Source of the DNA: Ailurus styani | Lineage: Eukaryota; Chordata; Mammalia; Carnivora; Ailuridae | DNA length: 64,000 bases | NCBI GenBank assembly: GCA_002007465.1 | Contig: LNAC01000039.1 | Span: 412,462-476,461, forward strand | Direction: 5' to 3' | Part shown: one piece after another, positions 1-12,008 of the stretch | Numbering within the stretch: position 1 is the stretch's first letter | Layout of the letters: every line of letters begins with the position of its first letter | Position numbers and translations under genes: made by a program | Notes under the pieces: model-generated | The model's input: the letters and a program-made list of their open reading frames with translations, nothing else | Databases searched by the model: none | What the model was told of the DNA's origin: nothing

Positions 1-180
1 CAGTCATTAAGCGTCTGCCTTCAGCTCAGGTCATGATCCCAGGGTTCTGGGATCGAGCCCTACATCGGGCTCTCTACTCGGCAGGAAGCCTGCTTCTCTC
101 TCTCCTACTCCCCCTGCTTGTGTTTCCTCTCTTGCTGTGTCTCTCTCTGTCAAATAAATGAATACAATCCTTAAAAAAAA
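1..180 (+). mobile_element. Can-SINE (SINEC), plus, cut by window edge
   Basis: The copy starts inside the tRNA-like head (GTTAAGCGTCTGCC-type), followed by the TC-rich body and an AAATAAATGAATA...A8 tail. Can-SINEs are tRNA-Lys-derived, non-coding elements mobilised by L1. Plus copies read GGGCGCCTGGGTGGCTCAG through to an A-rich tail. Minus copies read T-rich sequence through to CACCCAGGCGCCCC. Confidence 0.9.
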
Positions 181-536
181 GTCTTGAATCTATTTTAAGT
201 TGGCTTTTGTGCACAGTGTAAGATACTGGTCCAGCTTTATTTTCTGACATATAACTGCCCAGTTTTCACAACACCATTTATTGAAGAGACTGTCATTTTC
301 CCATTGTATATTCTTGGCTCCTGTGTCATAAATTAATTGGCCATATATGTGTGGGTTTATTTCTGATCTTTCTGTTCTGTTTCATTGATCTATGAGTCTG
401 TTTTTATGCAAGTACCATACGGTTTAATTACTATTCTTTTATAATAAAATTTAAAACCAGAGAGTGTAGTGCCAGCAGCTTTGTACTTCCTCAAGGTTGC
501 TTTAACTATTCAGTGACTTTATGGTTCCTTCCAATT

Positions 537-734
537 TTTTTTTTTAAGNTTTATTTATTTGACACAGAGAGAGAGATTACAAGTAGGCAGAGAGGTAGGC
601 AGAGAGACAGGGAGAGGAGGAAGCAGGCTCCCTGCTGAGCAGAGAGCCCGATCCGGGCCTCGATCTCAGGATGCTGAGATCATGACCTGAGCCGAAGGCA
701 GAGGCTTTAACCCACTGAGCCACCCAGGCACCCC
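537..734 (-). mobile_element. Can-SINE, minus, inside L1
   Basis: T-tract, reversed body and terminal CCACCCAGGCACCCCC. The target site is duplicated as CCTTCCAATTT before and CCTTCCAAATTT after. One unresolved base (N) lies at 549. Confidence 0.92.
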
Positions 735-854
735 CTTCCAAATTTTAGATGTGTGTATACTCTTTCTGTGAAAACTGCCATTGGAATTTTGATGGGATTC
801 CACTGAATCTGTAGATCACTTTGGGTGATACGGACATTTTAACAATATTCTTTC

Positions 855-1051
855 TTTTTTTTTTTTTAAGATTTTATTTATGTATTTGGCAGAGAGAGAG
901 ATCACAAGTAGGCAGAGAGGCAGGCAGAGAGAGAGGAGGAAACAGGCTCCCCGCTGAGCAGGGAGCCCGCCGCAGGGCTCGATCCCAGGACCCTGAGATC
1001 ATGATCCGAGCTCAAGGCAGAGGCTTTAACCCTCAGCCACCCAGGCGCCCC
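855..1051 (-). mobile_element. Can-SINE, minus, first of a stacked pair
   Basis: T-tract then a GATTTTATTTATGTATTTGG-type tail, ending CCACCCAGGCGCCCC. It abuts another minus SINE. The pair together is flanked by TAACAATATTCTTTC (839) and TAACAATATTATTTC (1247). Confidence 0.92.
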
Positions 1052-1052
1052 T

Positions 1053-1246
1053 CTTTTTTTTTTTTTAATATTTATTTATTTATTTGAGAGAGAGAAAGTG
1101 AAAGAGAGCATGAGAGGGGAGAGGGTCAGAGGGAGAAGCAGACTCCCTGTCGAACAGGAGCCCCATGTGGGACTCGATCCCAGGATTCTGGGATCATGAC
1201 GTGACCCAAAGGCAGTTGCTCAAGCAACTGAGCCACCCAGGCACCC
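1053..1246 (-). mobile_element. Can-SINE, minus, second of a stacked pair (older type)
   Basis: Body with GAGAGGGGAGAGGGTCAGAGGG and end CCACCCAGGCACCC. It is more diverged than its neighbour at 855, which probably inserted into its T-tract end. Confidence 0.9.
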
Positions 1247-2533
1247 TAACAATATTATTTCTTCCATGAGCACAGAATAGCTTTTTATTCATTTGTGTTT
1301 TCCTCAATTGTTTTTTTCTCTAATGTCTTATAGTTTTGGGTGTATAGATCTTTCACCTCCTTGGTTAAATTTATTTCTAGATACCTTTTTTGATTCTTTT
1401 TGATCCAATTGTACATGAAACTTTTTTTAACTTCTCTTTCTGATAGTTCATTGTTAGTGTATAGGAACCAAATGATTTCTGTATATTGATTTTGTATTCT
1501 GCAACTTTACTAAATTTGTTTACTAGTTCTAACAATGTTTTGGTGGGATCTTTTGAGCCTTCTAAATCACGTCATCTGCAAATGGAGAGTTTTACATCTT
1601 CCTTTCCAGTTTTGAAGACTTTTTTTTTCCCTTATGTAACTGCTTTGGCTAGGGCTTCTAGTACTATGTTGAATAAAAGTGGCAAGAGTGGGCATCCTTG
1701 TCTTGTTCCTGATCTTGAAAGAAGAACGTTCAGCTTTTTACCATTGTGTAATGTTAAGCTGTGGGCTTGTCATATATGGCCCTTATTATGTTGGTGTGTG
1801 TTCCTCTATACCCACTTTATTATGAATAGATGTTAAATTATGTCCAATGTTTCTTTCGTGTCTACTGAGATGATCATATGACTTTTATCCTCTATTTTGC
1901 TAATATGATGTATTACATTTATTTGTAGATGTTAAACCATCCTTGTAATTCTGGAATAAATCCCACTCAATAATGATGTATGATCCTTTTAATGTTTTGT
2001 TGAATTCAGTATTTTAATATTTTGTTGAGGATTTTGCATTTCTATTCATCAGGGATACTGACCTGTAATTTTCTTTTCTTACAGTATCCTTGTCCGGTTT
2101 TGGTAATAGGGTCAGGCTAGCCTGATAAAATGAGTTTGGAAGTGTTGTCTTCTTTTCTTTATTTTTGAAGTGTTTGACTTGGATTGGTATTAATTCTTCT
2201 TTAAATGTTTGGTACAACTTACCAGTGAAGAGATACAGTCCTGGACTTTTCCTTGTTAGGAAATTTTTTATTACTCCTTAGTAGTAATTGGTATACTCAG
2301 ATTTTTTATTTCTTCATAATTCAGTCTTGGTAGGTTGTATGTTTCTAAGAATTTATCCATTTCTTCTAGGTCGTCCAGTCTGTTGGTGTGTAATTCTTCA
2401 CAGTCTGTTTTAAGCCTTTGTATTTCTGTGGTATCAGTTACAATGTGTCCTCTTTTATTTCTAATTTCATTTATTTGAATCCTCTCTCCTTTTTTTCTTG
2501 GTAAGTATAGCTAAAGGCATTTCTATTTTATCT

Positions 2534-2722
2534 TATTTTTTAAAAGATTTTATTTATTTATTCGTCAGAGAGAGAGCGTGCACAAGCAGGGAGAGCGGCA
2601 GGCAGAGAGAAGCAGGCTCCCCACTGAGAAAGGTGCCCAATGCAGGACTCGATCCCAGGACCCTGGGTTCATGATCTGAGCCAAAGGCAGATGCTCAAAC
2701 AACTGAGCCACCCAGGTGTGCC
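2534..2722 (-). mobile_element. Can-SINE, minus, inside L1
   Basis: Tail side TTTTTTAAAAGATTTTATTTA, end GAGCCACCCAGGTGTGCC. The target site TTCTATTTTATCT is present on both sides (2521 and about 2729). Confidence 0.9.
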
Positions 2723-3450
2723 AGGCTTTTCTATTTTATCTGTTCAAAGAGCTGGCTATTGGTTTCACTGATCTTTCCATTGTCTTTTTAGTTTCTGTTT
2801 CATTTATTTCCACTCTGGTTTTTGTTATTTCCTTCCTTCTACTAGTTTGGGCTTAAGTTTGTTTGTAACCTTTTGAAATTGGCTTTTTTCACTCAGCATA
2901 ATGGCTTTGAAATTCATCCAAGTTGTTGAGCGTATCAGTAGTTCATACCCTTTTATTGCTTAGTAGTATTCCACTGAATGGATATAACACTGTAATCCAT
3001 TCATCTGTGGGAGGACACTTGGCTTGTTTCCAGTTTGACAATTATGAACAAAGCTGATACAAACATTTGTATATAGGTTTTCTTGTGAATGAAGTTTTCA
3101 TTTATCTAGGAGTAGATTGCAGTATAATATGGTCATAGGTGTGTATTTAGCTTTATAAGAAAATGCCAATTTTTTTTTCAGAGTGTTGGTACTATTTTGA
3201 ATTCCCAGGAACAGTGTGAGTTCCAGCTGCTCTGTTTCTTTGTCAGCATTTGATATTATCAGAATTTTTAAATTTTTAACCATTCTAATAGATGTGTATT
3301 GATAGCTCATTATGGTTTTAATTTTCATTTCCCTTATGGCTACTGATATTGACATTTTTAAATGTTTTTGTGTCATTCTTATATCTTCGTCTGTTCATAC
3401 CTTTTGCCCATTTTTACTGGAGTGCTTGTTTTTGTTGTATTTAAGAGCTC

Positions 3451-3494
3451 ATTGTATAAAAATTATGGATACATTGTATAAAAATTATGGATAC
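3451..3494. repeat. Exact 22-bp tandem duplication
   Basis: A 22-bp unit starting ATTGTATAAAAATTATGG occurs twice head to tail (3451-3472 and 3473-3494) without mismatch. Identity of the copies suggests a recent duplication inside an otherwise old L1 3'UTR. Confidence 0.9.
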
Positions 3495-3842
3495 TAGTCT
3501 TTTGTCAGATATATGACTCACAGATTTTTGTTTTTTCTGAGTTTGTGGCCTATTTTCCCACTGTCTTAAATATCTGTCCCAGAGCTAAGGTTTTACATTT
3601 TTTTAAGGTTTTACATTTTGATAAGGACATTTATCAATCTCTTATTTTATGTCATGTTTATTTGATGTTATGTTTAAGAAATTATTGCTTACCTCAGGAC
3701 ACAGAGATTTTTTCCCCCATGTTTTCTTCTAATAGTTTTATGGTTTTGTGTTTTACATAACAATCTATTTAGAGTTAATTTTTGTATGGGGTTGAGGTTT
3801 AGATCCAGGCTCATTTTTTGTTTATGAATAATATGAATTGTT

Positions 3843-4018
3843 GGGGCGCCTGGGTGGCTCACTGCGTTAAGCCTCTGCCTTCGGCTCAGGTCATGATCTC
3901 AGGGTCCTGGGATCGAGCCCCACGTCAGGCTCTCTCTCCCTCTGCCTGCCTCTCTGCCTACTTATGATCTCTCTCTCTCTCTGTCAAATAAATAAATAAA
4001 ATCTTTAATAATAATAAT
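3843..4018 (+). mobile_element. Can-SINE, plus, young
   Basis: Starts GGGGCGCCTGGGTGGCTCAC and ends AAATAAATAAATAAAATCTTTAATAATAATAA. The target site AATATGAATTGTT is duplicated on both sides. Confidence 0.95.
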
Positions 4019-4090
4019 AATATGAATTGTTCAAATACCATCTGTCCAAAAGAATATCTCTTTTTTCTTGGAATGTTTTTTAAATTACAA

Positions 4091-7000
4091 AGTTTAATCT
4101 AATATCTGTCATTTCAGGTTAAAAAATTAAAACTCCTTTAAATTTTTATTACATGGAATTAACATATTTAACAAATCTGAAATTTGGTTCCATCACTCAA
4201 AAGAAAGTGTTTGTAAATTCATTTGATCATATTAAAAAAAGAAACTACTCTAAATATTTCTAAATACTCTAAATATTATTTTATCATATATAAAACAATA
4301 TTTTGTGAAGATTTATGTCTTTGTAGCAAGAAATATAAAATAATTTTAGGGATTCTAAATTTTATATAAACTATTTATTAAAAAAGTGGGATTTTTTTTA
4401 TTTTGTCTTAAAATTCTGCTGAATTTAGTATACAGTTACCAGTGTCCAGTTACTCAGTAGCAGTGTGTTATCTTCTCTTATTTTAAATCCTCCACATTTA
4501 AAATGTTTTTGAAAAATGTCAAATGAAATAATTTCAGATTTATTTTTGCCACTTATTTTTTATATACATTATCAAAAGAGTAGAGGTTTAATGACTCCTA
4601 TAAAGCTCTCTTTATAATAAAATTAAAGTTGTTATTAATTTTAAACTATTTTTTCCCTCAAAATCTGGTCTATACTTGATAACTTTTATTTTTTATAAAG
4701 TCACAATTTACTGTGAAGTAAAAGAAGTAACTTCTAACGAATGCAATTTTGGGGAAAGACAGTAAAATGATTATTCTGTTTGCCACTACTAATTTTTAGG
4801 ATTTATGTGGAATAATCATGTCAGGCTATAATATAGAATTAAATGCTCCATGTGATAAAAGTTTAGTTTATATTAACAAATGTATTATATTAGTAAAAAT
4901 GATGTGGACTGAAACAGATGGTCTGGAAATCTATCTATGAAGGTTACATGATTTTAATCATTAGTAATTAAGGAATAAAAATACACGTAAGCTTTAAAAA
5001 CATTTGAAGTGCATATATACATGGTAAATGTATATATTAGGTATATACATATATTCTTTTTTTTAAGGTTTCTTTTATTACCTCCTTTTTTATTCTAAAT
5101 TTTTCCTAGGGTAATGACTATTTCCTTTGTTCTCCTTAACCTTCCACGTCTTTTGACCCAACCACACAGTCCAAGAAGTGCTGTTCGTTATAATGCAGTG
5201 TTGACCTGAGATTTTTAAAATAACAAAATGTAATACCAATATTCTTCTGCTTCCATTTCATTTCAAGCAGTATTTCATTTGCATCTTTGTAATATCACTT
5301 GATTAAGCTTTTTTATTTTTCTTCGTGAGTTGAAGTTTTAATATATTTTGTTTAGAAAGAAGGTTAATTGTTATGATATTCAGTATTACTGCTTTTCACA
5401 TTGAAGTGTAGGAAATTCATTTGATAATATTAAAAAGGATTTGTTAATTTGTCATTTTTAAGACGTTTTTCATGTAGATTTAAAAACTGATTATGAAATT
5501 TGACACTCCTTATAGTCCAGTATTAAAGTGGTTTTAGAATGGCACATTTATGGTCAAAAAGACTAAGGTGAATATAAACAGAATCTCATTATATATGTCT
5601 AATTTATTCTCAGCCTGGAAGAGCTAACTTCCCTTTTATTTAAAAATAAAAGTGAAGATACATGATAGTAAAGTTACTTTTACAGGGCCATAATTTTTTA
5701 TTTTGAATTCCTTAAATTTACAAAAAGGTTTTGGAAGCCATAAGATTTTTTTTAATCTGCTTAGGCTTTTCTCATTGAAAGACTGTATTTTCATTTGTTT
5801 ATTAAAAAGAAAAAAATATTTATTTAATGCTCTTATTTACCTTCAGAGCAAGTGAGCTCAAAACTAACTAGAAGTAACCCTCTTCCACCCCCTCCCCCAC
5901 CTACCTCAGGAGTGTAACGTCTTTTCTCTCATTATTTTTGTGGTATAACTTGAAGTTTTTCAGGTACTTTATACTTAGGAATTATAATGCTATGTTTTTG
6001 TCATTTTGAAATCTACATACATAGCATCACTGAAAATAATAAATCTACTTAAGTTTATGATGCCATTTTATTAAGGATATCTGTTTCACGTTAAAGTTCT
6101 TCAGTGATTTTATTTTCATATTTATTATATCCCAGAACCTGCCCCCAAAAGAAAAAGAAAAATGCTCCTTAGATGCTGGAGATGTTTGAAAACTGTAAAT
6201 CAACAGATTCCAATAAATAACTGTTTCACCCTGATACTTGTGTGATTAGATTTAGGAATTTGCTGTTTAGTAGGTTCCTATTGTGGAAGAGAAATCTCTC
6301 AGGCATGAATTGATAGTCCAGATCCTTTGAGGTCTGTCTATTCTGACCTATGACCCCTATTCTTACAAGGTCAACATCTGAGGGCAGGAGATTAAGGGAG
6401 TTTAAAGACCGGAATGGTAAATGGAATGGAAAAATTAGCCAGCACATTTTGGGTGCAAAACATCAAAGTCATCAAATAGTTTGCTTATTTTAAACCTGGC
6501 TTATGGGTGTAACAAGCTAATATTACTGTTTTTGTTGGAATCAGAAAAATTTAGTGACCATTAATTGAAGATTCTATTTAATAATAAATTTTAACTATAT
6601 AGTACAAATTAAGTTCACCAAGTTTAACCTCAAAATATCAGAAAATGCAAAATAACTTGTCAGTTTCAATACATTTTAGTCTTGTGTCCAGTTTGGATGT
6701 TTAATTTAAATTTAAATTGGAATAACATTTATTTTAGCTTTTACTATGAAATAATTTTAGCTTGTCAACAATGTTGAATAAAATTTATGTGTACCTATAT
6801 TGGCTGATAATTGGAAAGTGATGGGATTTAGTCGTAATTATATACTATTGACTTTTAAGAAAAATGTATTTTTAAATGGTAGTGGTAGAAAATAGAAGAA
6901 AGTGAATTGGTCAAGTAGAGACAATTTCTCCTTTGTCTCTCTTAGACTTTGGTCTTTTATCTTTTATTTTTCCCTCTAGAGATGTTCCTTTAATTGTGTT

Positions 7001-7666
7001 TCATTGTAATTGCAAAATACAGAATTTAAATCTTAGTTACTATGTTTTGGTCCCTTGTAAACAATTCCCCACCACCCTTTATTTCACATTTGTTTGTATC
7101 CTGGACAGCTGTGGATTTGCATCTTCTGCTTCCTACTAATGACTGGCAAGAACTGGAATTGAATAACTGAACTGTTGCATCGAAGTTTCCATTCATCTGT
7201 AGTGACTAAGGGCATTAGCAAAACCAATGAAATACCCACATTTCCTTAATTCTTAAGCATTTTTTATTCTACCCCAAATTTTCCTTATTGTAGACATAAT
7301 TTTAGGGTGGTTTCCTAAGTCCTTTCTTCTTGTGATTATTTTGCCAGAGATCTCTTAATGAGGCAATTATAGTTGTTTCCTTCATTCACATTATCTTAGC
7401 AGATGCTCTCCCTGCTGTGACCTCTGTTCAGACTGGGCAGACAATGTGCCATTCTCATCACCCTGCACAAGACATTGTGTGGGGCTAAGCTTCCTTTGGC
7501 GCTGCATAGGTCTCCCCAGATGCCTGATGAGAATGGGCAGAAGCCAAGTGGCAAATCATCACAATTTTAGGTTGATTTTCTGATTGCTGTTTTATTCTAA
7601 GCATAATAAATAGTAAAGTAATGCAGAAAAAAATGTTCCAGAAGCAACTCTAATAACATTTCAAGT
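4091..7666. other. AT-rich intronic sequence without recognised features
   Basis: Very AT-rich, with many short poly-A and poly-T runs and no open frame of note. No SINE lies in this 3.6-kb stretch. Old LINE or DNA-transposon fragments may be present but I could not identify them. Confidence 0.5.
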
Positions 7667-7679
7667 AGAAATTGTGGGT

Positions 7680-7681
<2 letters not shown>

Positions 7682-7715
<34 letters not shown>

Positions 7716-7896
7716 AGAATTTATTTAATTGACAGAGAGAAAGCGCAAACACAAGCAGGGGGAGCAGCAGAGGGAGAGGGACAAGCAGGCTCTCTGCAAA
7801 GCAGGGAACCCAATGCAGGGCTCCATCCTAGAACCCTGGGATCATGACCTGAGCTGAAGGCAGACACTTAACCGTCTGAGCCACCCAGGCGCCCCC
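7682..7896 (-). mobile_element. Can-SINE, minus, with long TTTA tail
   Basis: The tail side is a (TTTA)n run of about 9 units (7680-7712), and the end is CACCCAGGCGCCCCC. A perfect 15-bp target-site duplication AGAAATTGTGGGTTT flanks it at 7667 and 7897. Confidence 0.95.
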
Positions 7897-8858
7897 AGAA
7901 ATTGTGGGTTTAACAAGTAACTTTATACGATTTTTTTCCTTTGAACTGTGGTCTTGGTGAAAGTGAGGTCAAATATTCATACTATGGTTCCAATAAAAGA
8001 GGTTATGGGAATTGTCTAATAGTTCAAAATTTCGAGATCTTTTCAAAAAAGGAAATTAAATTAACTTTTAATACTAAGTATGTATATATTTAATGAACAT
8101 ATGATATTGTTCAGAGTATCACTTTTAAATTTATAAAACATAAATCATCATGTTTATATCCACTATGGTATCCATTGTGTTTCTGTGTGAACCCAATAAG
8201 GACTGATTAAGATGAAGACTAATCAACCAAAAATTTCCATTCTTTACACTGCTAAATCCCTCCACTGAAATACCTAGTCCTAAGCCCCAAGCCCAAGTAA
8301 CAATCCAGGGAATTACAAAGTTGTTAGCAGCTTTGAGCTAGCCTTTCTTTATTCTCCATTAATAAAGAAGTACAGGTCAAATTTTGTTCTGATGAATCTG
8401 AAGAGCCTATGCAAAGGTTCTTTCAAATTTATACTGGAATTTCTGTTTTTTGAAATTTGGCTAAAATAAACAGGTTGAGAGTTATGACTTGAACTGTACT
8501 CATACAATAATGAGATTTCCTTTTATTGGTATAAGTAGGATTACCTTATTTATATTATAATTTATAATGTATAAATTTTAATCTGCTTATACTTACTAGT
8601 AAAAAGTAGTAATTTAGTAAATCAGGTTTTATTTTAGTAAAATCAGATTCATAATAAGTTTTTATATAATGTTTTTAACGTATACATTTTCACATAACAA
8701 AGGACTGTTTTTAAAGTAAGTCCTTTGCATATAAGCAGAGAATAAATATTTAATTTAGAAAATGTTTTGTAAACTGACAATGCTCTTGCCATCATCTTTT
8801 CTTAAAAGAAAATCTCAAGTTAAACAAGAATTCAAGAATTTTGGCCTCTAAAATTTTT

Positions 8859-9061
8859 TTTTTTTTAAAGATTTTATTTATTCATTTGACACAGAGAGAG
8901 AGATTACAAGTAAGCAGAGAGGCAGGCAGAGAGAGAGGAGAGAGGAGGAAGCAGGCTCCCTGCTGAGCAGAGAGCCCGATGTGGGCCTCGATCCCAGGAC
9001 CCTGGGATCATGACCTGAGCCGAAGGCAGTGGCTTTAACCCACTGAGCCACCCAGGCGCCC
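8859..9061 (-). mobile_element. Can-SINE, minus, young
   Basis: T12 tract, GACACAGAGAGAGAGATTAC motif, end CACCCAGGCGCCC. The target site TGGCCTCTAAAATTTTT is duplicated (8842 and 9062). Confidence 0.95.
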
Positions 9062-9111
9062 TGGCCTCTAAAATTTTTAAGTTTAGTCTTGCCTGTTGTG
9101 TGATTGTTTTA

Positions 9112-9230
9112 TTTATTTATTTATTTTTACTTTTGTATTTTTTTTAATTAACTATAATGTATCATTTGCTTCAGGGGTACAGGTTTGTGAATCATCAGTC
9201 TTACACAATGCACAGCACTCACCATAGCAC
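9112..9230 (-). mobile_element. 5'-truncated L1 3' end (carnivoran type), minus
   Basis: About 120 bp only. Its reverse complement ends in TACATTATAGTTAATTAAAAA-like sequence before an A-rich tail. It resembles the 3' terminus of carnivoran L1 (CAGACCTGTACCCCTG...AATACATTATATG class). Flanks TGATTGTTTTA and TTGATTATTTTA look like a target-site duplication. A sister fragment lies at 57623. Confidence 0.65.
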
Positions 9231-10504
9231 ATTGATTATTTTAAATGTATGAATTAATAAGAAACAAAACCCAGGTGTTTTCCTTTCTTTTGGGAGGTTA
9301 GTGTTGACTCTTAGTGGCTATTGAAAATGTTAAGAATTCCTAGAAATGCTAAAAATTATATTTAGCCCTTCCATGAAGGCTAAAAATATTATCTGTAATT
9401 TTTGTCATTATTTGTAAAGCTCTGTCTTTCAAAAATCATATACCAGGAAAACTGAATTTTATAAATCTTCTCATTAATTAGGAAAGCAAGATATGGTCAT
9501 AGTTAGAGGTGCTCAGTTTGAACCTGGGCTCTTCATACTGAGCATGCCTCCTTATTAGCCATTCTGTACTGTCGCAAACAAAAGCTTATATGAATAGCAA
9601 GTTTTTAACAGGATCATTGTATGAAACTGCTATTAAGCCAGTTCCTGCTTTTTCCTACTTGGCTGACTCAAGACTACGTTCCCTGATTTAAACATTTGCT
9701 TTTAGTCCCCTCAGTTTTAGTAGCCCATTTAGAGAGTCCTTTCTCGGGTTTATTGATAATACTGGAGGTACTATCGATGCAATAAGAAAAGTAAGCAAAA
9801 TTAAAAATCTAAGGATTGAAAAGGAAGAAATGAAATGCTTTGTTATCCATAGCAATAGGATTTTATATCCATAGTTATCTACAGGAAAATTAGCGGAATA
9901 GTTGGAATAAATAAAGTAATTTAACAACATTGCTAGTTATAAGTTCAGTACAAGAAAATCGAACTAAGAACAACTGAATATCAGAAAAAGAAACAGTTGA
10001 GTATCAGGAATGTCAAAACAGTTCTAGACTCCAGGAAATCACTGTAATGTCAAAAAAAAAGCTTATTTTACAACTGGAACATTAACCATAATACACTGTA
10101 CCTAGGAATAAATCTAACAAAACTGTGGAAAACTTCTATGAGGAAAATGATAAACTTATATTGAGAGATATAAAAGATCCAAATTAATGGAGAAAGGTAT
10201 ATTTAACAAAATAATGAATGGCAAGTTTCAATATTTTAAAGAAGATAATTCATCATAAATTAATCTACAAATTCAGTCCAATTCCATTCAGAGTTCCAGT
10301 AAGCTTGATTCTAAAATTGATTTGGAAGTTTGTAGCACCAGTAATAACCACACAGTTTTGTAGACCAGAACCAAAGTGTGAGGGCTCTTTCTACCAGATA
10401 TCAGTATTTGCTATGCAACTAAGTAACTATATGTAATCAAGTGAAGCAATGGCCCAAGGAAAGACAAAGAAACCTTAAGAGAATATATATAAATCTTAAT
10501 ATAT

Positions 10505-10636
10505 GGGAGTCCCGAATCTGGCTTCCTGCTCAGCAGGGAGTCTGCTTCTCTTTCTCTCCCTGTTTCTCTCTCCTTCTGCCCCTCCCTGTTGCTTGTTCTT
10601 TCTCACTCTCAAATAAATAATATATTTTTTAAAACC
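10505..10636 (+). mobile_element. Can-SINE, plus, 5'-truncated
   Basis: Lacks the tRNA-like head and starts near GAATCTGGCTTCCTGCTCAGC. The TC-rich body and AAATAAATAATATATTTTTTAAAA tail are present. CTTAATATATG occurs on both sides, compatible with a target-site duplication. Confidence 0.8.
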
Positions 10637-10911
10637 CTTAATATATGTCAGAGATGGCATTTCAGATCTTGGAAAATAATAAAAATATTATAAATGGTTC
10701 TGGGAATATATCTGAAAGTGGACTCCTGCCTCATACCATGTTTAAAGACCTAAAAGTATAAAGCAAAACTTTACAACTCTATTAGAAGGAAATATAGGAA
10801 AATATCATTATGCTCTTAGGTCTGGGCAAAAAACAATTAAAAACCAGATACAGAAAGCACAAACTATAAGATGTAAGATTAAATTAACTACTTTAAAATA
10901 TAAAACTGATA

Positions 10912-10981
10912 CTCGGCAACAGTTTCATTCAAGAAGAACTCTAAGTATTAGGAAAATTGGATATTTAGATCTTGATACTCC
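10912..10981. repeat. Inverted-repeat arm A (partner at 11461)
   Basis: About 70 bp whose reverse complement matches 11461-11534 at roughly 80% with small indels. Shared cores include TTTCATTC, ACTCTAAGTATTA and TTTAGATCTT. The arm ends where a minus-strand SINE begins. Confidence 0.8.
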
Positions 10982-11201
10982 TTTTTTTTTTAAGATTTTA
11001 CTTGAGAGAGAGAGAGAGCAAGCGAGTCGGGGGTTGGGCAAAGGGAGAGGGAGAGAGAGAGTCTCAAGCAAGTGGACTCTGTACTGAGCACGGAGCCCAG
11101 TGTAGGGCTAGATCTAAGGACCCTGCGATCATGACCTGAGCCAAAATCAAGAGTCACTCAGCTGCACACTCAGCCAACTGAGCCACCCAGGTGCCTGCCC
11201 C
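10982..11201 (-). mobile_element. Can-SINE, minus, older type
   Basis: T10 tract, GAGAGAGAGAGAGCAAGCG body, end CACCCAGGTGCCTGCCCC. It lies between the two arms of an inverted repeat and directly abuts arm A. Confidence 0.85.
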
Positions 11202-11433
11202 TAGTGGATTAGTTCTTAAACAAATGCTGGAAGTTGCTAGAGAAGGGAGGAGTCAGTGAATCAGAGAAATAGTGATTAACTAGTTTTCACAAACTCTGTA
11301 GTAGACAGGTGAACCAGACCTTGTAGGGAACTCCAACAAGCCAAGCACATCTGGTTCTGCAAAGGGAGCCTCTGGGAAGATCTATGGAAACGGCTGTCTC
11401 TGTAGCTGCAGCCTCTCCGTTTGCAGATGTCTG

Positions 11434-11460
11434 AACAAATAAAATCTTTTTTTAAAAAAA
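11434..11460 (+). mobile_element. Isolated SINE 3' tail in plus orientation
   Basis: AAATAAAATC followed by T7 and A7 is the terminal motif of a plus-strand Can-SINE, but no SINE body precedes it. It directly abuts inverted-repeat arm B and mirrors the tail of the minus SINE at 10982, so the inverted duplication probably included the SINE tail. Confidence 0.6.
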
Positions 11461-11534
11461 GGAGTATTAAGATCTAAACCTCCAAATTTCATAATACTTA
11501 GAGTTCTACCTTCCTGAATGAAACTTTTGCCAAG
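11461..11534. repeat. Inverted-repeat arm B (partner at 10912)
   Basis: The reverse complement of this stretch matches 10912-10981. The centre-to-centre spacing is about 550 bp and the interior holds a SINE and about 230 bp of unassigned sequence. Confidence 0.8.
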
Positions 11535-12008
11535 AATAATGAATAATTATCCAAGAATAATGGCTTCTGCTTCATGTTTGCCTTCCAAGTCTTGTACAGA
11601 TTTCTCTTTTGGCTAACTCCAACCCAGCGCCATCCAGAGAAAGAGATTCAGAGAGACATAGTTACCAGCCATAACCAAATTGACATACAGTAGTCCAGCA
11701 CCAGCAGTATAAACCACGTTAGAAAATAGAGTGGAAAAAGATATTTGCAATGCATGTCGCTGATAAGAAATTTAATATCCAAAATATACAAAGGACTCCA
11801 AATAAAAAAGAAGGAAAACCCCAATAGGAAATGAGGCAATAAACAATAATTTATGAAAGAGGAAAATATTCACTAGACAAAAAGACACTTAGCATCACTA
11901 ATTTAAATGGGATGGCTCTTTGCTCCCATTAAATTAGCAGAAATTTCAAAGTCTGACAATATTATGAAGAATGTTATACAATACTGGTGGGACTCCATAT
12001 AACACTAT

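Larger units (their letters stand above)
181..2870 (-). mobile_element. L1 LINE, ORF2 3' half, reverse orientation, decayed
   Basis: Read in reverse complement this is the L1 ORF2 reverse-transcriptase region and downstream part. Landmarks include the stretches around 281 (CACCATTTATTGAAGAGAC), 1353 (TTTCACCTCCTTGGTTAAAT), 1680 (GGCAAGAGTGGGCATCCTTG) and 1945 (AATAAATCCCAC). Frames are broken by stops and indels, so no protein is made. SINEs interrupt it at 537, 855, 1053 and 2534. The 5' part of the LINE is missing: sequence switches at about 2870 to the 3' UTR of another L1. Confidence 0.85.
2871..4090 (-). mobile_element. L1 LINE, 3'UTR plus ORF2 C-terminal end, reverse orientation
   Basis: Reverse-strand L1M-type 3'UTR (CACTCAGCATAATGGCTTTG at 2891, the ATTCATCCAAGTTGTTG region, CATTCATCTGTGG at 3000), then ORF2 C-terminal sequence at about 3740-4060 (TTTAGAGTTAATTTTTGTATGG). 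It is split by a young SINE at 3843. Two short tandem duplications lie at 3451 and 3587. Confidence 0.7.

Noticed and set aside
7449..7536. 12-bp perfect inverted repeat CCATTCTCATCA / TGATGAGAATGG with a 64-base loop
   Set aside because: Arms are short and a match of this size is expected by chance in 64 kb; no other support for a structured RNA.
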